Source: CAYJEQ01 sp964369235
GTDB lineage: Bacteria; Bacillota; Clostridia; Oscillospirales; Ruminococcaceae
Direction: 5' to 3'
DNA: 64,000 nucleotides
Assembly: GCA_964369235.1 (NCBI GenBank)
Contig: CAYJEQ010000001.1
Coordinates: forward strand, 49,068 to 113,067
The position numbers and the translations under genes were made by a program. Below the pieces are notes generated by a model that saw only the letters and a list, made by a program, of their open reading frames with translations, made no database searches and was not told the origin of the DNA. Shown piece after piece: positions 53,919-63,449 of this stretch (within the stretch, counting starts at the first letter, position 1; the number at the start of each line of letters is the position of its first letter).

Positions 53919-54974
53919 ATGAAAATAGTTCATGGTGGGGATATATATTCCCATAATAATATTAGTGAAATCTTAGATTACTCAGCAAATATTAATCCTC
54001 TAGGCATGGCTGATAAGGTTAAGGAAACTATTATAAAAGCACTGCCTTTATGTGAAGCCTATCCAGATCCATTTTGTAGAAGGTTAACAGCTAAGATGGC
54101 TGATAAGCTTTCTATTAAAGGTGAGGAGATAATATTTGGCAATGGTGCAGCAGATGTGCTTTTTAGACTAATACAGTTTATTAAGCCTAAAAAAGCCCTA
54201 GTATTAGCTCCAACATTTGCAGAGTATGAACAGGCACTGGAAACCACAGCTACTAATATAAGCTACTATCCCCTAAAAGAGCAGTATGGATTTGACATAA
54301 GAGAGGATATACTAGACTATATTACCTCGGATATGGACATGGTTTTTATCTGTAATCCCAACAACCCTACAGGGGTTATTACCTCTAAGGAATTAATGAT
54401 AAAGATTGTAGAAAAATGCCATAGTGTAGGTGCTATAGCTATGATTGATCAGTGTTTTAATGATTTTATTTTACATGGGGAAGAATATAGCCTTATAGAT
54501 GTAATTGATAGTTACGATAATCTATTTATATTAGGTGCATTTACTAAAATTTACGCAATTCCAGGGATAAGATTAGGCTATGGAATATCCAGTAATAGAG
54601 AAATCATAGAGGGTATATATAATAGTGGACAAAGCTGGTCGGTATCTACACTAGCTCAGGAGGCAGGGATAGCAGCACTGGACTTAGATAGTGGATACAC
54701 TCAGGAAACTATTGAATTAGTAGAAAAACAGCGAAATTTTCTCCTAGAGGAGCTAGAGGGACTGGGGTTTACCTGTTTTAATTCTAAGGTAAACTATATA
54801 CTTTTTAAAAGTAGCCTAGGGGTAGATTTAAAATCCCAGCTAGAAAAACATAATATATTAATAAGAAGTTGTAGTAATTATAAAGGTTTAGGAGATAACT
54901 ACTACCGAATAGCAGTTAAAACCCATAAAGACAATATAAAACTAATTAATACTATAAAAGATATAATAGGGTAA
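53919..54974 (+). CDS. cobD: Threonine-phosphate decarboxylase (HisC-like)
   Basis: PLP enzyme that turns L-threonine phosphate into aminopropanol phosphate for the cobalamin side chain. It opens with the CobD mark VHGGDIYSH (HGG), then LDYSANINPLG, NGAADVLFRL, CNPNNPTG, the PLP lysine in GAFTKIYAIPGIRLGY and the C-terminal RSCSNYKGLGDNYYRIAVK. These separate it from histidinol-phosphate aminotransferase. I start at 53919, with AAAGGA 12 bases before; the ATG at 53907 is adjacent to that site. Confidence 0.93.
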   Translation: MKIVHGGDIYSHNNISEILDYSANINPLGMADKVKETIIKALPLCEAYPDPFCRRLTAKMADKLSIKGEEIIFGNGAADVLFRLIQFIKPKKALVLAPTFAEYEQALETTATNISYYPLKEQYGFDIREDILDYITSDMDMVFICNPNNPTGVITSKELMIKIVEKCHSVGAIAMIDQCFNDFILHGEEYSLIDVIDSYDNLFILGAFTKIYAIPGIRLGYGISSNREIIEGIYNSGQSWSVSTLAQEAGIAALDLDSGYTQETIELVEKQRNFLLEELEGLGFTCFNSKVNYILFKSSLGVDLKSQLEKHNILIRSCSNYKGLGDNYYRIAVKTHKDNIKLINTIKDIIG

Positions 54975-54984
54975 AGGAGATATA

Positions 54985-56075
54985 ATGGCTGGAATTTTTC
55001 TAATAATTGACGGACTACCTGATAACCAAATAAATAATATAGAACTAGCAAAAACTGGCCAGTATTTCCCTAGTTTTACCCAGCTTAGTAAAGATATGCA
55101 GAAGGGTTTTTTTAACACTAGGGCAAAAGGATTTACTACCGATAGTTTAAGCTGTATCTCCACATTAATGGGCTGTAAACCCTGTGAAATACCTAAAGGC
55201 AGAGCCTTTTTAGAAGCAGAGTTTACTGGTGTGAATGTAGGAGATGAGGATTTAATCTTTAGGACTAATATAGTTAGTTTTAAAGATGGTAGGCTGGATA
55301 GCTTTTCCTATGGTGATGATAACTTTCGCCATAAGGCATATAAAATACTACAGGATAATTTAGATATAACAGGGATAAAACTTCACCATATAAAAAGCTA
55401 TAAAGGCATACTTACACTAAAAAATGGAGGAGATTTAATTAATAAAATCACCACCTATCCACCTCATGAAAATCTAGGGATTAGCTATATCAGCTACTAG
55501 AGAAAGAGGATTTACCTAGTAAAGTATTAACCCAGTCTAATAAGATACTTAAAGAAGCAGGACTAGGGGATAATCTAGCCTTAATAATATGGGGAGAAAG
55601 TATAAAAAGCCCCATGCCTAGCTTTAAATCTCTACATAGTAGAGAAGTATCGGTAATAACAGGTGCCGAGATAGTCAAGGGTATAACTGTGGCCATGGGT
55701 GGTAAGGTGATTACTGGGGCTTGGGCAACAGGTAATATAGACACACAGCTTATGGAAAAATACCACCAGTTGGTTAAAGCTATAAATGAAGATGAAATAG
55801 TGGTTTTGCACCTAAATGGTGCAGACGAAGCAGCCCACAGTAGGGATTTTAACAGTAAGCTAGATTATCTTACTAGAGTGGATAAAGAGATAATCGCACC
55901 ACTTATAAAGGAACTTAGCCCAGAGGATAAACTGTTAATCTGTTCTGATCATGGAACGGATAGTCAACAAGGAAATCACCTGTTAGGGGTACAGCCTTTT
56001 TGGTTATATGGTGGGGATAAAATAATAGAGAATAAAGTCTACAGTGGAAGAAAGGCAATATCCTTTATACTGTAG
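54985..56075 (+). pseudogene. Alkaline-phosphatase-superfamily (phosphoglycerate-mutase-like) gene with frameshift
   Basis: Two pieces in different frames make one protein. The first (54985-55500) has FLIIDGLPDNQ and TDSLSCISTLMG (nucleophile region); the second, continuing from about 55485 in the frame one base earlier, has LLEKEDLPSKV, VLHLNGADEAAHSRD and CSDHGTDSQQGNH, the metal-binding blocks of ApgM-type mutases and phosphatases. A one-base loss near 55485-55497 (AGCTATATCAGCTA) would explain it. Each half alone lacks part of the active site. It could be a real pseudogene or a sequencing error. ApgM-like genes occur in clostridial B12 operons, where a phosphatase role is suspected. Confidence 0.85.
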
Positions 56076-56095
56076 TTATAAATAATGCTTACTGA

Positions 56096-56178
56096 ATAAC
56101 TGTGTGATAAGCACACAGTTATAAATCGCCACAATATTGTGGCGATTTAACCTCAAAACAAAGGTGTTTTGAGGTTAA
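56096..56178. repeat. Three tandem hairpins after the phosphatase gene
   Basis: An 11-bp stem ATAACTGTGTG (56096-56106 with 56112-56122), a loopless 28-bp palindrome (56122-56149, centre ACAATATTGT) and a 14-bp stem TTAACCTCAAAACA (56147-56160 with 56165-56178), touching or overlapping one another. None has a T tail. Confidence 0.8.
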
Positions 56179-56195
56179 CAGGTGCATTGATTGAC

Positions 56196-56334
56196 AGTCT
56201 GCCTGAATTTGGAGCTATACTCCAAATTCAGAGTGCAAAGTTTTTATAATAATGGATTAAAAACTTTGCACTTCTAAACACCCAAAAATATATTAAATAA
56301 ACCTATAGGTATATTTTGGGTTGTTCAGCAGACT
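56196..56334 (+). repeat. Structured element with three hairpins inside a closing stem, before cobQ
   Basis: AGTCTGC (56196-56202) pairs with GCAGACT (56328-56334). Inside are a 12-bp stem (56203-56214 with 56220-56231), a 15-bp stem (56232-56246 with 56258-56272) and a 12-bp stem with one bulge (56280-56292 with 56310-56321). The ends read as inverted repeats AGTCTGCCTGAA and AGTCTGCTGAA, as in a MITE. It ends 30 bases before cobQ and could instead be a folded leader RNA. Confidence 0.75.
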
Positions 56335-56363
56335 TTAAATAAATTTTAGGAGGACAGTTATTG

Positions 56364-57875
56364 ATGTCAAAGGTAATAATGGTACAGGGAACCACATCAA
56401 ATGCAGGTAAAAGTCTAGTTACAGCAGGGCTGTGCAGAATATTTAAGCAGGATGGCTATAGTGTAGCACCTTTTAAAGCTCAGAATATGGCTTTAAACTC
56501 CTATATAACCAGTGATGGTTTAGAGATGGGGAGGGCACAGGTTATGCAGGCAGAAGCAGCAGGAATACCACCTCATGTAGATATGAACCCAATACTTTTA
56601 AAGCCTACTAATGATACAGGCTCACAGGTTATTATACATGGTGAAGTTATAGGGAATATGTCAGCCGCTGAGTACCACAAAAGTAAACAGAAATTTGCCC
56701 CAATGGTTAAAGAAGCATATGACAGACTGGCAAAAGACTATGATATTATCGTTATAGAAGGAGCTGGTAGCCCAGCAGAGATTAACCTTAAGGAAAATGA
56801 TCTAGTAAATATGGGAATGGCAAAGATGGCTAATTCCCCTGTAATAATAGTGGCAGATATAGATAGAGGGGGAGTTTTCGCCTCTTTAGCTGGGACAATA
56901 ATGTTATTAGATGAAGAAGAAAAGAATTTAGTACAGGGGATGGTTATTAACAAATTCCGTGGAGATGTTAAGATACTAGAGCCAGGGCTAAAGATGATTG
57001 AAGATATAACAAAAAAAGATGTCCTAGGGGTAATTCCTTATGTAGATGTGGATATTGATGATGAGGATAGCCTAAGTGAGAGGCTTAACGCCAATGGGGT
57101 ACCTGATTTAGTGGATATAGCAGTAATAAGATTACCTAGAATATCTAATTTTACTGATTTTAACTGTTTGGAGCGTATTGCTGGAGTAAGTTTAAGATAT
57201 GTTACAAATCCTAGCCAGCTAAAAAACCCTAATATGATAATTCTACCAGGAACAAAGAATACTATGGAGGATTTACTGTGGTTAAGACAATCAGGGCTAG
57301 AAGCTGCAATACTTAAGTTAAATAAGGCCGGTACAGTGGTATTTGGTATCTGTGGTGGTTATCAGATGTTGGGGGAAAAACTATCTGACCCAGATGGTGT
57401 AGAGCATGGTGGAGAGCTTAGAGGTATAGGGCTACTGCCTTGTGAAACAGTCTTTGAGCCACAGAAGGTGCGTACAAGGGTTGTGGGTAATTTTGAGAAT
57501 ATAGGTGGGAAGCTATCGGATATCTCAGGGCTAGAGTTTGAAGGATATGAAATACATATGGGTAGAACAACCTCCAGGGCTAGTGAGGGCAGCCTAAGTA
57601 CCATTACCGAAACTGCTGGTGGGGTGGAAGTTCACAGTGATGGATATTATAGTGGGAATGTTTACGGCTCGTACATACATGGGATATTTGACCGAGAAGA
57701 GGTGGCTAAGGGAATAATTATATCTTTACTTAAGGATATGGGACTTAGCTATGAAGATGTAATGGCAATGGATATGGAACAGTATAAGCAGGATCAATAT
57801 GATAAATTAGCCTTTACTATGAGAAAAGGACTTGATATTTCTAAAATATATAGTATAATTGGTATTGATAAATAA
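56364..57875 (+). CDS. cobQ: Cobyric acid synthase
   Basis: Glutamine-dependent amidation of adenosylcobyrinic a,c-diamide at four side chains (CobQ/CbiP). The N-terminal ATP domain has MVQGTTSNAGKSLVTAGLCR and PFKAQNMALNS; the C-terminal class I amidotransferase half has VFGICGGYQMLG with the catalytic Cys and YIHGIFD with the His. 503 residues, normal length. AGGAGG lies ten bases before the ATG at 56364 (a TTG directly before it is also possible). It acts before the cobT-to-cobD steps in the pathway, yet is last in the cluster and separated by the palindrome array. Confidence 0.96.
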   Translation: MSKVIMVQGTTSNAGKSLVTAGLCRIFKQDGYSVAPFKAQNMALNSYITSDGLEMGRAQVMQAEAAGIPPHVDMNPILLKPTNDTGSQVIIHGEVIGNMSAAEYHKSKQKFAPMVKEAYDRLAKDYDIIVIEGAGSPAEINLKENDLVNMGMAKMANSPVIIVADIDRGGVFASLAGTIMLLDEEEKNLVQGMVINKFRGDVKILEPGLKMIEDITKKDVLGVIPYVDVDIDDEDSLSERLNANGVPDLVDIAVIRLPRISNFTDFNCLERIAGVSLRYVTNPSQLKNPNMIILPGTKNTMEDLLWLRQSGLEAAILKLNKAGTVVFGICGGYQMLGEKLSDPDGVEHGGELRGIGLLPCETVFEPQKVRTRVVGNFENIGGKLSDISGLEFEGYEIHMGRTTSRASEGSLSTITETAGGVEVHSDGYYSGNVYGSYIHGIFDREEVAKGIIISLLKDMGLSYEDVMAMDMEQYKQDQYDKLAFTMRKGLDISKIYSIIGIDK

Positions 57876-57882
57876 TAAAAAA

Positions 57883-57916
57883 TAATTAAAACAGCTCAAC
57901 AGAGCTGTTTTAATTA
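57883..57916 (+). terminator. Terminator of the cobalamin cluster
   Basis: Perfect 15-bp stem (57883-57897 with 57902-57916; AAAACAGCTC and complement), loop AACA, eight bases after cobQ. Confidence 0.85.
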
Positions 57917-58031
57917 TTGGAGTAAAATAGTGTAATTAGTATGCTATTAAAAGAAAGAATGATGATAGGTCAGGACATCATATTAAAAAAAGAAAAATGA
58001 AAATTTACTGAATAAGGGAGTATTAGCTCAT

Positions 58032-58340
58032 ATGAAGAAGTCAACAGCAGCAATACTAATTGCAATAATAGTTATAGTAATATTTTTTATTCCATTTTCT
58101 AAAGAAGTTTATGAAGATGGTGGTACACAGGTTACTACTGCACTTACCTATAGAGTAGTGCGCTGGAACAAAGAGGGTTATGAACCTTTTACTAGGGTAT
58201 ACTTATTCCCTAAAAACTTTGAAATAATTGATAATCTGTGGAGACATGAACTGAGTAAAATTCAGGGAGAAGATAGCACAGAGGATCAGGATTTAGACTA
58301 CATAGTGGTTCCTGAAGGACTAGAAGAAGTTATTAGATAA
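58032..58340 (+). CDS. Small single-pass membrane protein
   Basis: 102 residues: a membrane segment (about 5-22) and a soluble domain with DGGTQVTTALTYRVVRWN, PFTRVYLFPKNFEIIDNLW. Short proteins with this DGGT..LTYKIVKWN pattern are frequent in Firmicutes and have no known function; the soluble part should face outward. A GGGAG ribosome site precedes the ATG. It is a single gene between two terminators. Confidence 0.75.
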   Translation: MKKSTAAILIAIIVIVIFFIPFSKEVYEDGGTQVTTALTYRVVRWNKEGYEPFTRVYLFPKNFEIIDNLWRHELSKIQGEDSTEDQDLDYIVVPEGLEEVIR

Positions 58341-58355
58341 TATAGGGTAAATAGA

Positions 58356-58396
58356 TATTAGGGGTAATTCCATGTTAAGTGGAATTACCCCTAATA
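58356..58396. terminator. Bidirectional terminator
   Basis: Perfect 17-bp stem (58356-58372 with 58380-58396, core AGGGGTAATTCC) between the convergent small membrane gene and DUF5057 gene. Confidence 0.9.
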
Positions 58397-58445
58397 CTTT
58401 TGTAAAAAAGATTGTGATGGATAAAATTATCTCAAAGACATAATT

Positions 58446-61400
58446 TTACACTAGCTGATGAAGCAGCATTTCATAAAGAACTACATCTTCACTTTTAGCA
58501 CTTTTTGTTTCTTTAGTACCATCAAATTTAGTAATTTCAGATTTTAGATTTAACTGTAAGGTTAATTTATTCTCATCACCACCATATAATGCTGATAGCA
58601 TACTTTCAGGTATATACATATAATACTGAACACCGGTAACTATGTTTTCCCCACTAGCTATAGGAACTTTAAGCCCGTTTAAATCCTTATGGATATTTAG
58701 AGTGGATTGCTCAGCGCGTCCGTCAAGATTATCTCCATCTATGCCAAAGAATAATGTAATGGTATTAGTTTTGTTAGTTGCAAGGTTATCGTCAGTTATT
58801 TGGAATGGTAATTCTATGGCTGAGCCAGTTTTGTTAGTGTATATCTGACCAGAAAATTCACCAGGAGTTCCTTCGATTACAGGTATAAACTTATTTTGTA
58901 TTTTAGCGCCATCTTCATCAGAGAATTCTATGGAAATATCTGTGATAGCTACACGATAGGCTGCTATGATCGTGTTAACAAATAACTTAGCTTCATCACC
59001 ACTAGAACTAGCCATGTCACTGTGTCCAGCTCCTGAGTAGGTAACATTACCAATATTATAGATATAATAAGCATTGGCAGCGTCATTGTGATGGTTTTTG
59101 TAGTTGCTACCAGATAGAGCATACCACACCACCACATCATCCTGATTCATATTAAGTTGGTAATACTGTTCATGGGTAGGGGCAATGTATAATTGCTCAC
59201 CAGTGCCTCCAAACTCAGCTAGGTTAATGTTGTATGGATATGATGTAATAAGTCCTTTATTAACCTGACTTACAGCGCTAGTGGCGTTGTTCCCTCCTGA
59301 ATATGAGTTACCACTTGTAGGCTCTAATCCATCGTTAGAGTATCTAGCAATAGTGTGGGTGGCAAAGCCTTGTGTTTCATCTAGTATATCTTCTTTGGCA
59401 CTGCCAGGCTTGTAGGCAATACTATAACCATTGGCGATAAGCTCATCAAAGATATCAGCAGTGGCATTTTTGTAACTGTTACCTACATAGTTTTTCCCAC
59501 TGGTAATATACTTATTTAATCGGAATATAGAGTAATCACTAATACCGTAATCATGGCTCATTACACCATATCTATCAAGGCCTATGGCATCACGAAGGAT
59601 GGTGTTAAAGTAAAATCCAAAATGATATGAATTAGATAGATTGCCCGCACTCCAACCACTTATAGGATAGTTGTATGTTGGAACATTTACAATGGAGGTA
59701 ACATCATGAGTAAATAGAACTGCTCTGCCTGAGTCAATATAATAACCAAGGGCAATAGCAGATTCTAGGTCGAAACCACCACTGTTCTTCCCACTGCCAG
59801 CATTTCCTGAACTACGATATCCATACGCTTCCCCAAATCCTACAAAAAGCATATTGTAGTTTTCTAGATAATCTTCTAGGTTTGTAGCACCAGGAGACGC
59901 ATCTGCTTTAAGTGGCATGGCGTTTAGGTCGGTTACATATATGGCCTCTACTTTAATATCGTACATTCCAGCATTTTTAAGATCTTCGAACATACTGCTG
60001 TAAGAAGATATATTGTATAGTGCGTTGTCTTTGATTACTTCATTTTCAGGAAGAATCTGAAGAACTTTAATTTCAGTTGGTGCACTCATCTGCTGGTAGG
60101 TAATTCCACTGGCACTGCAGTGGGATTTTTCGTTACCGATAACATTAATAGATAGTTTCCAGTTAATAGCACCGGACATGCTTATAGGTAGTTGCTTAGT
60201 AAGGGTGTATTCTACACCAAGCGTTAAATCATCATGAGCAACTGTGCGATGGGTAGCTGTTTCCCTAACTGTTAGATCTTTTAATAGCTCAGTTTCAGGA
60301 TCAAAACGGCCATCACTATTTTGTTCTATCATAAGATCAGCACGGTATTTAGTATCTTGTGGAGTTGGATCTGTTGGATTATCTATAGTAAATGTATAGC
60401 TAAGAGTTCTATTACTTATTAGAGATGATAGCTTATTATCATCCCCATAATCATCTAGATCTGTGTAAGATTTTGGTTGTGAGATAAGATTTAATACAGG
60501 TTTAGACAGATTGGCATACTTGTAGAAATCACTGTATCTAGCCTCAATTGTAGATAATGTAAAGACATTTTCTAGGGATTTAACCCCATCTAAAAACTCA
60601 TACATTATAGAGGAGTTATCCACATGATTTTCATCTACTGCAGTGTTGCCCATTCCTACAATAGACAGTGGGTTGATCACATCTATTGTTGGGGCACCAC
60701 CACTAGTAGGGAACTGCCAGCCTCTTACATATTCGTCAGGTCGGTCAGTTTTACTCTTGTTAGAAGGTGTAAGAACATTACTGCTAACGGTAATGTAGGA
60801 TTTACTATTATTGTCATAATAGGTTATATCACAATATATTTCTGTTTTTCCTTTATTGTCAGCTATCCATAAGGAGTCTTTACCACTGGCAATTGCCTCA
60901 GATGTAGTGCCCCCTGAGGAGATTACATTATCATCAGGGAATTTTTCTGCTGGATCTCGTCCCTCCTCGTAATACCACTGGTAGCTTACATTTGTATAGA
61001 TATCAGTTACATCTTCGCCATCTGCACTTGTAAGGGTAGCTTTTAGCTCTATAGCAGATAAGCCAGTGTTATCTAGAAGATCGGTATCACTTCTAAGGAT
61101 CCCTGTACCACTAATTGAAACATTAAGTGGATTTGTTGTAACAGGAGTGTCGTGATAGATATATCCTGTTTCCATTAACTTATCACTAATAATAATAGGG
61201 TAACCAGAAGCAGCAAAATCTACTAAATCCTGTAACTTAGGAGCTGTAAGGTCAAAGCCAGAAGTTCTAGCATCAATATGATTAGTAATAGGGTAATATC
61301 CACCAGATAGGGTTGCAGAGTAATCAGTGTTTAGCATTCCCCCTAGCTGAGCAGCTAAATTGCTACTGTTTATATTATATATATCACCAATGTTAGTATA

Positions 61401-63449
61401 ATACATGCCATTCATATTTGGATCATTATAATTAGGGTGATTATTATATAGATTAAATCCCTCGGTACTAGCACCGATATAAATCATATCGTAGATTTCA
61501 GTGATTTCTTCAATTCTACCTATAAATTCAGATATAGACATGGTGTTTACTGTTACCATATCCTTAGTGACACCACTGGCAGCTAACCAACCAGCTACCT
61601 TTTCACTATTAATTTCATCGCTGTCGATAGTTGTGTTTCCAGTTGAGCGTATAGGCTGGATTTGCAGTACATTAAAATGTTCTTTTTGGGTTACTATTCG
61701 GGTATCACCACTGTTTAGAATGGCTCTTGTATTAGTGGCTATAGATACCACCTCAGGTAGCAGTTCTAACCCAGAAAGACGACGCAAAAGGTTTTCTTCA
61801 GTAATTTCTGCCATTACAGTATAAAATGGAGAGTTGTTGTCTTTATAGGTATCCTCTTGAAATCCTGTGGCAAACTGATCTGTGATATAATGGTCTATTT
61901 CGATTTCGGGGGTGACATCATCATTTTCGTATTCGCCAAAAGCATATACATGCTGATAAACATAACCTACAGAATCATCAATATCTGCCAGTAGGTGGGG
62001 TGAGTCTATAGCTACATAATCATTTACGGACTGAAGATAGGATTCTATATCTGTAATTGTTTTATCATCTTCTTCGTTAAGTAGGCTTGTGGTAAATATA
62101 ATAGGAGTTAAGGCGTTGGTGCCCTCAGCGTTTGGTATAGTAGCATCTACTAGGGCAGCTCGAATATCATCTGTTAGGAGAGAATTATGTAGTTGATATT
62201 CTTTAATCTCAACATCTCCATCATTAGGATTTCGCACAATATTATCCACAGAATAACCATCGCTAAAGACGATTAAATCAGCCTCCTCAATCATGGCTAC
62301 AGTTAGATCACTGGTAACAACAGAAGTTACATCTGCTAGGAAAGGGGTGATTTCAGGGTGTTCTATATCAAGTGTATACTGGGCAAACCAATTATTACTT
62401 GAGAAGATATCTGGTACAAATATTGAGTCGTATTTTACAACCACATTGCCGTCAGCTGAGATGGTGGTATCGTATGCATAATCACCAAATTCAGGGCCTA
62501 CATAGGTGTAACTTCGTTCTATAAGTTTATAGTGAGGTGTGTATTCGGTGCCAGTGGCATCAACATACTCTGTTTTTGTTGCAATATAAGGAGTATCTTC
62601 GCTCCATGTAGTGGAAAGCAACTGGCTTTCTAAAGGATCAAGGGTGTGTGTATAGTATGTTTCCCCAGGGGTAAGGGTAAGCTCTCCGCCATCTATTATT
62701 GTGCCAACTAGCTGGTATACTCCATCGCTGTCCAATTGGTAGAATGTCTTACCAATAATCCCTATAATGTTTCCAGTTACACTAAAATCATATTGGGTGA
62801 ATCCTGCATCCGAGAAATAATAATTAGTACTATCTTCTACAGCTTCATCAACTTTTTCTAGATATATAGGATTTAAATAGTACTGGGCAGAAGATTCTCC
62901 TGTAGCTATTTCGTAGCCAGAGGATTCCACATAGGCTCCAGTGCCACTGGTAACCTCAACAAATCTATCTGGGATGGACTCGCTAGAAAAATGTGGCTGA
63001 CTATCTTTAGTCTGTTTAATTTCATAGACGCCTGATAATTTAGACTCATTTTCCCATGGATAATATTCTATATAGTTATTGATTCTAAGGGGGGTCATCT
63101 TGTCTCTAGAGGCAAGACCAATCTCCTCAAGCTCCATAGATAGATCTTCGATATATTCTTCTCGCTCAGTTTTATTAGATTTGGCAGAGAGAATTCCTTG
63201 CCAATCTAGGGAATCCCCACCATTTTGAAAGTAGTATTCCATAGTGCCAGCTGTCACATCAGGAACTATTTCTAGTACTGAATATGGGTTAGCAGGAGAG
63301 TTTACAGTTTTTATAGATTCTATACCTAAAAGTGAGGAATAGTAACCGTAACTGTCTATTCCAGAGAGGCTAAGTCCACCAACTGCAATAGAGCCTGCTA
63401 AAACTAATGATAATGCTTTTCTAAAACTTTTTCTTTTGTTTGTAAACAT
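58446..63449 (-). CDS. Very large secreted DUF5057-type protein
   Basis: 1667 residues with a signal peptide (KRK, then a hydrophobic stretch to about residue 32). The segment NPYSVLEIVPDVTAGTMEYYF (about 52-72; shortened here) is the start of a DUF5057 region, a family of large exported clostridial proteins of unknown role. It contains several Rossmann- or flavodoxin-like pieces (for example IYDMIYIGASTEGFN and YNMLFVGFGEAYGY), Ig-like beta segments and Tyr/Asn-rich stretches. There is no C-terminal anchor, LPXTG or S-layer homology motif. AAAGG precedes the ATG. It is monocistronic. Confidence 0.75.
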   Translation of the reverse strand: MFTNKRKSFRKALSLVLAGSIAVGGLSLSGIDSYGYYSSLLGIESIKTVNSPANPYSVLEIVPDVTAGTMEYYFQNGGDSLDWQGILSAKSNKTEREEYIEDLSMELEEIGLASRDKMTPLRINNYIEYYPWENESKLSGVYEIKQTKDSQPHFSSESIPDRFVEVTSGTGAYVESSGYEIATGESSAQYYLNPIYLEKVDEAVEDSTNYYFSDAGFTQYDFSVTGNIIGIIGKTFYQLDSDGVYQLVGTIIDGGELTLTPGETYYTHTLDPLESQLLSTTWSEDTPYIATKTEYVDATGTEYTPHYKLIERSYTYVGPEFGDYAYDTTISADGNVVVKYDSIFVPDIFSSNNWFAQYTLDIEHPEITPFLADVTSVVTSDLTVAMIEEADLIVFSDGYSVDNIVRNPNDGDVEIKEYQLHNSLLTDDIRAALVDATIPNAEGTNALTPIIFTTSLLNEEDDKTITDIESYLQSVNDYVAIDSPHLLADIDDSVGYVYQHVYAFGEYENDDVTPEIEIDHYITDQFATGFQEDTYKDNNSPFYTVMAEITEENLLRRLSGLELLPEVVSIATNTRAILNSGDTRIVTQKEHFNVLQIQPIRSTGNTTIDSDEINSEKVAGWLAASGVTKDMVTVNTMSISEFIGRIEEITEIYDMIYIGASTEGFNLYNNHPNYNDPNMNGMYYTNIGDIYNINSSNLAAQLGGMLNTDYSATLSGGYYPITNHIDARTSGFDLTAPKLQDLVDFAASGYPIIISDKLMETGYIYHDTPVTTNPLNVSISGTGILRSDTDLLDNTGLSAIELKATLTSADGEDVTDIYTNVSYQWYYEEGRDPAEKFPDDNVISSGGTTSEAIASGKDSLWIADNKGKTEIYCDITYYDNNSKSYITVSSNVLTPSNKSKTDRPDEYVRGWQFPTSGGAPTIDVINPLSIVGMGNTAVDENHVDNSSIMYEFLDGVKSLENVFTLSTIEARYSDFYKYANLSKPVLNLISQPKSYTDLDDYGDDNKLSSLISNRTLSYTFTIDNPTDPTPQDTKYRADLMIEQNSDGRFDPETELLKDLTVRETATHRTVAHDDLTLGVEYTLTKQLPISMSGAINWKLSINVIGNEKSHCSASGITYQQMSAPTEIKVLQILPENEVIKDNALYNISSYSSMFEDLKNAGMYDIKVEAIYVTDLNAMPLKADASPGATNLEDYLENYNMLFVGFGEAYGYRSSGNAGSGKNSGGFDLESAIALGYYIDSGRAVLFTHDVTSIVNVPTYNYPISGWSAGNLSNSYHFGFYFNTILRDAIGLDRYGVMSHDYGISDYSIFRLNKYITSGKNYVGNSYKNATADIFDELIANGYSIAYKPGSAKEDILDETQGFATHTIARYSNDGLEPTSGNSYSGGNNATSAVSQVNKGLITSYPYNINLAEFGGTGEQLYIAPTHEQYYQLNMNQDDVVVWYALSGSNYKNHHNDAANAYYIYNIGNVTYSGAGHSDMASSSGDEAKLFVNTIIAAYRVAITDISIEFSDEDGAKIQNKFIPVIEGTPGEFSGQIYTNKTGSAIELPFQITDDNLATNKTNTITLFFGIDGDNLDGRAEQSTLNIHKDLNGLKVPIASGENIVTGVQYYMYIPESMLSALYGGDENKLTLQLNLKSEITKFDGTKETKSAKSEDVVLYEMLLHQLV

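Noticed and set aside
56196..56334. Second cobalamin riboswitch before cobQ
   Set aside because: None of the conserved B12-box sequences is present; only stems are seen.
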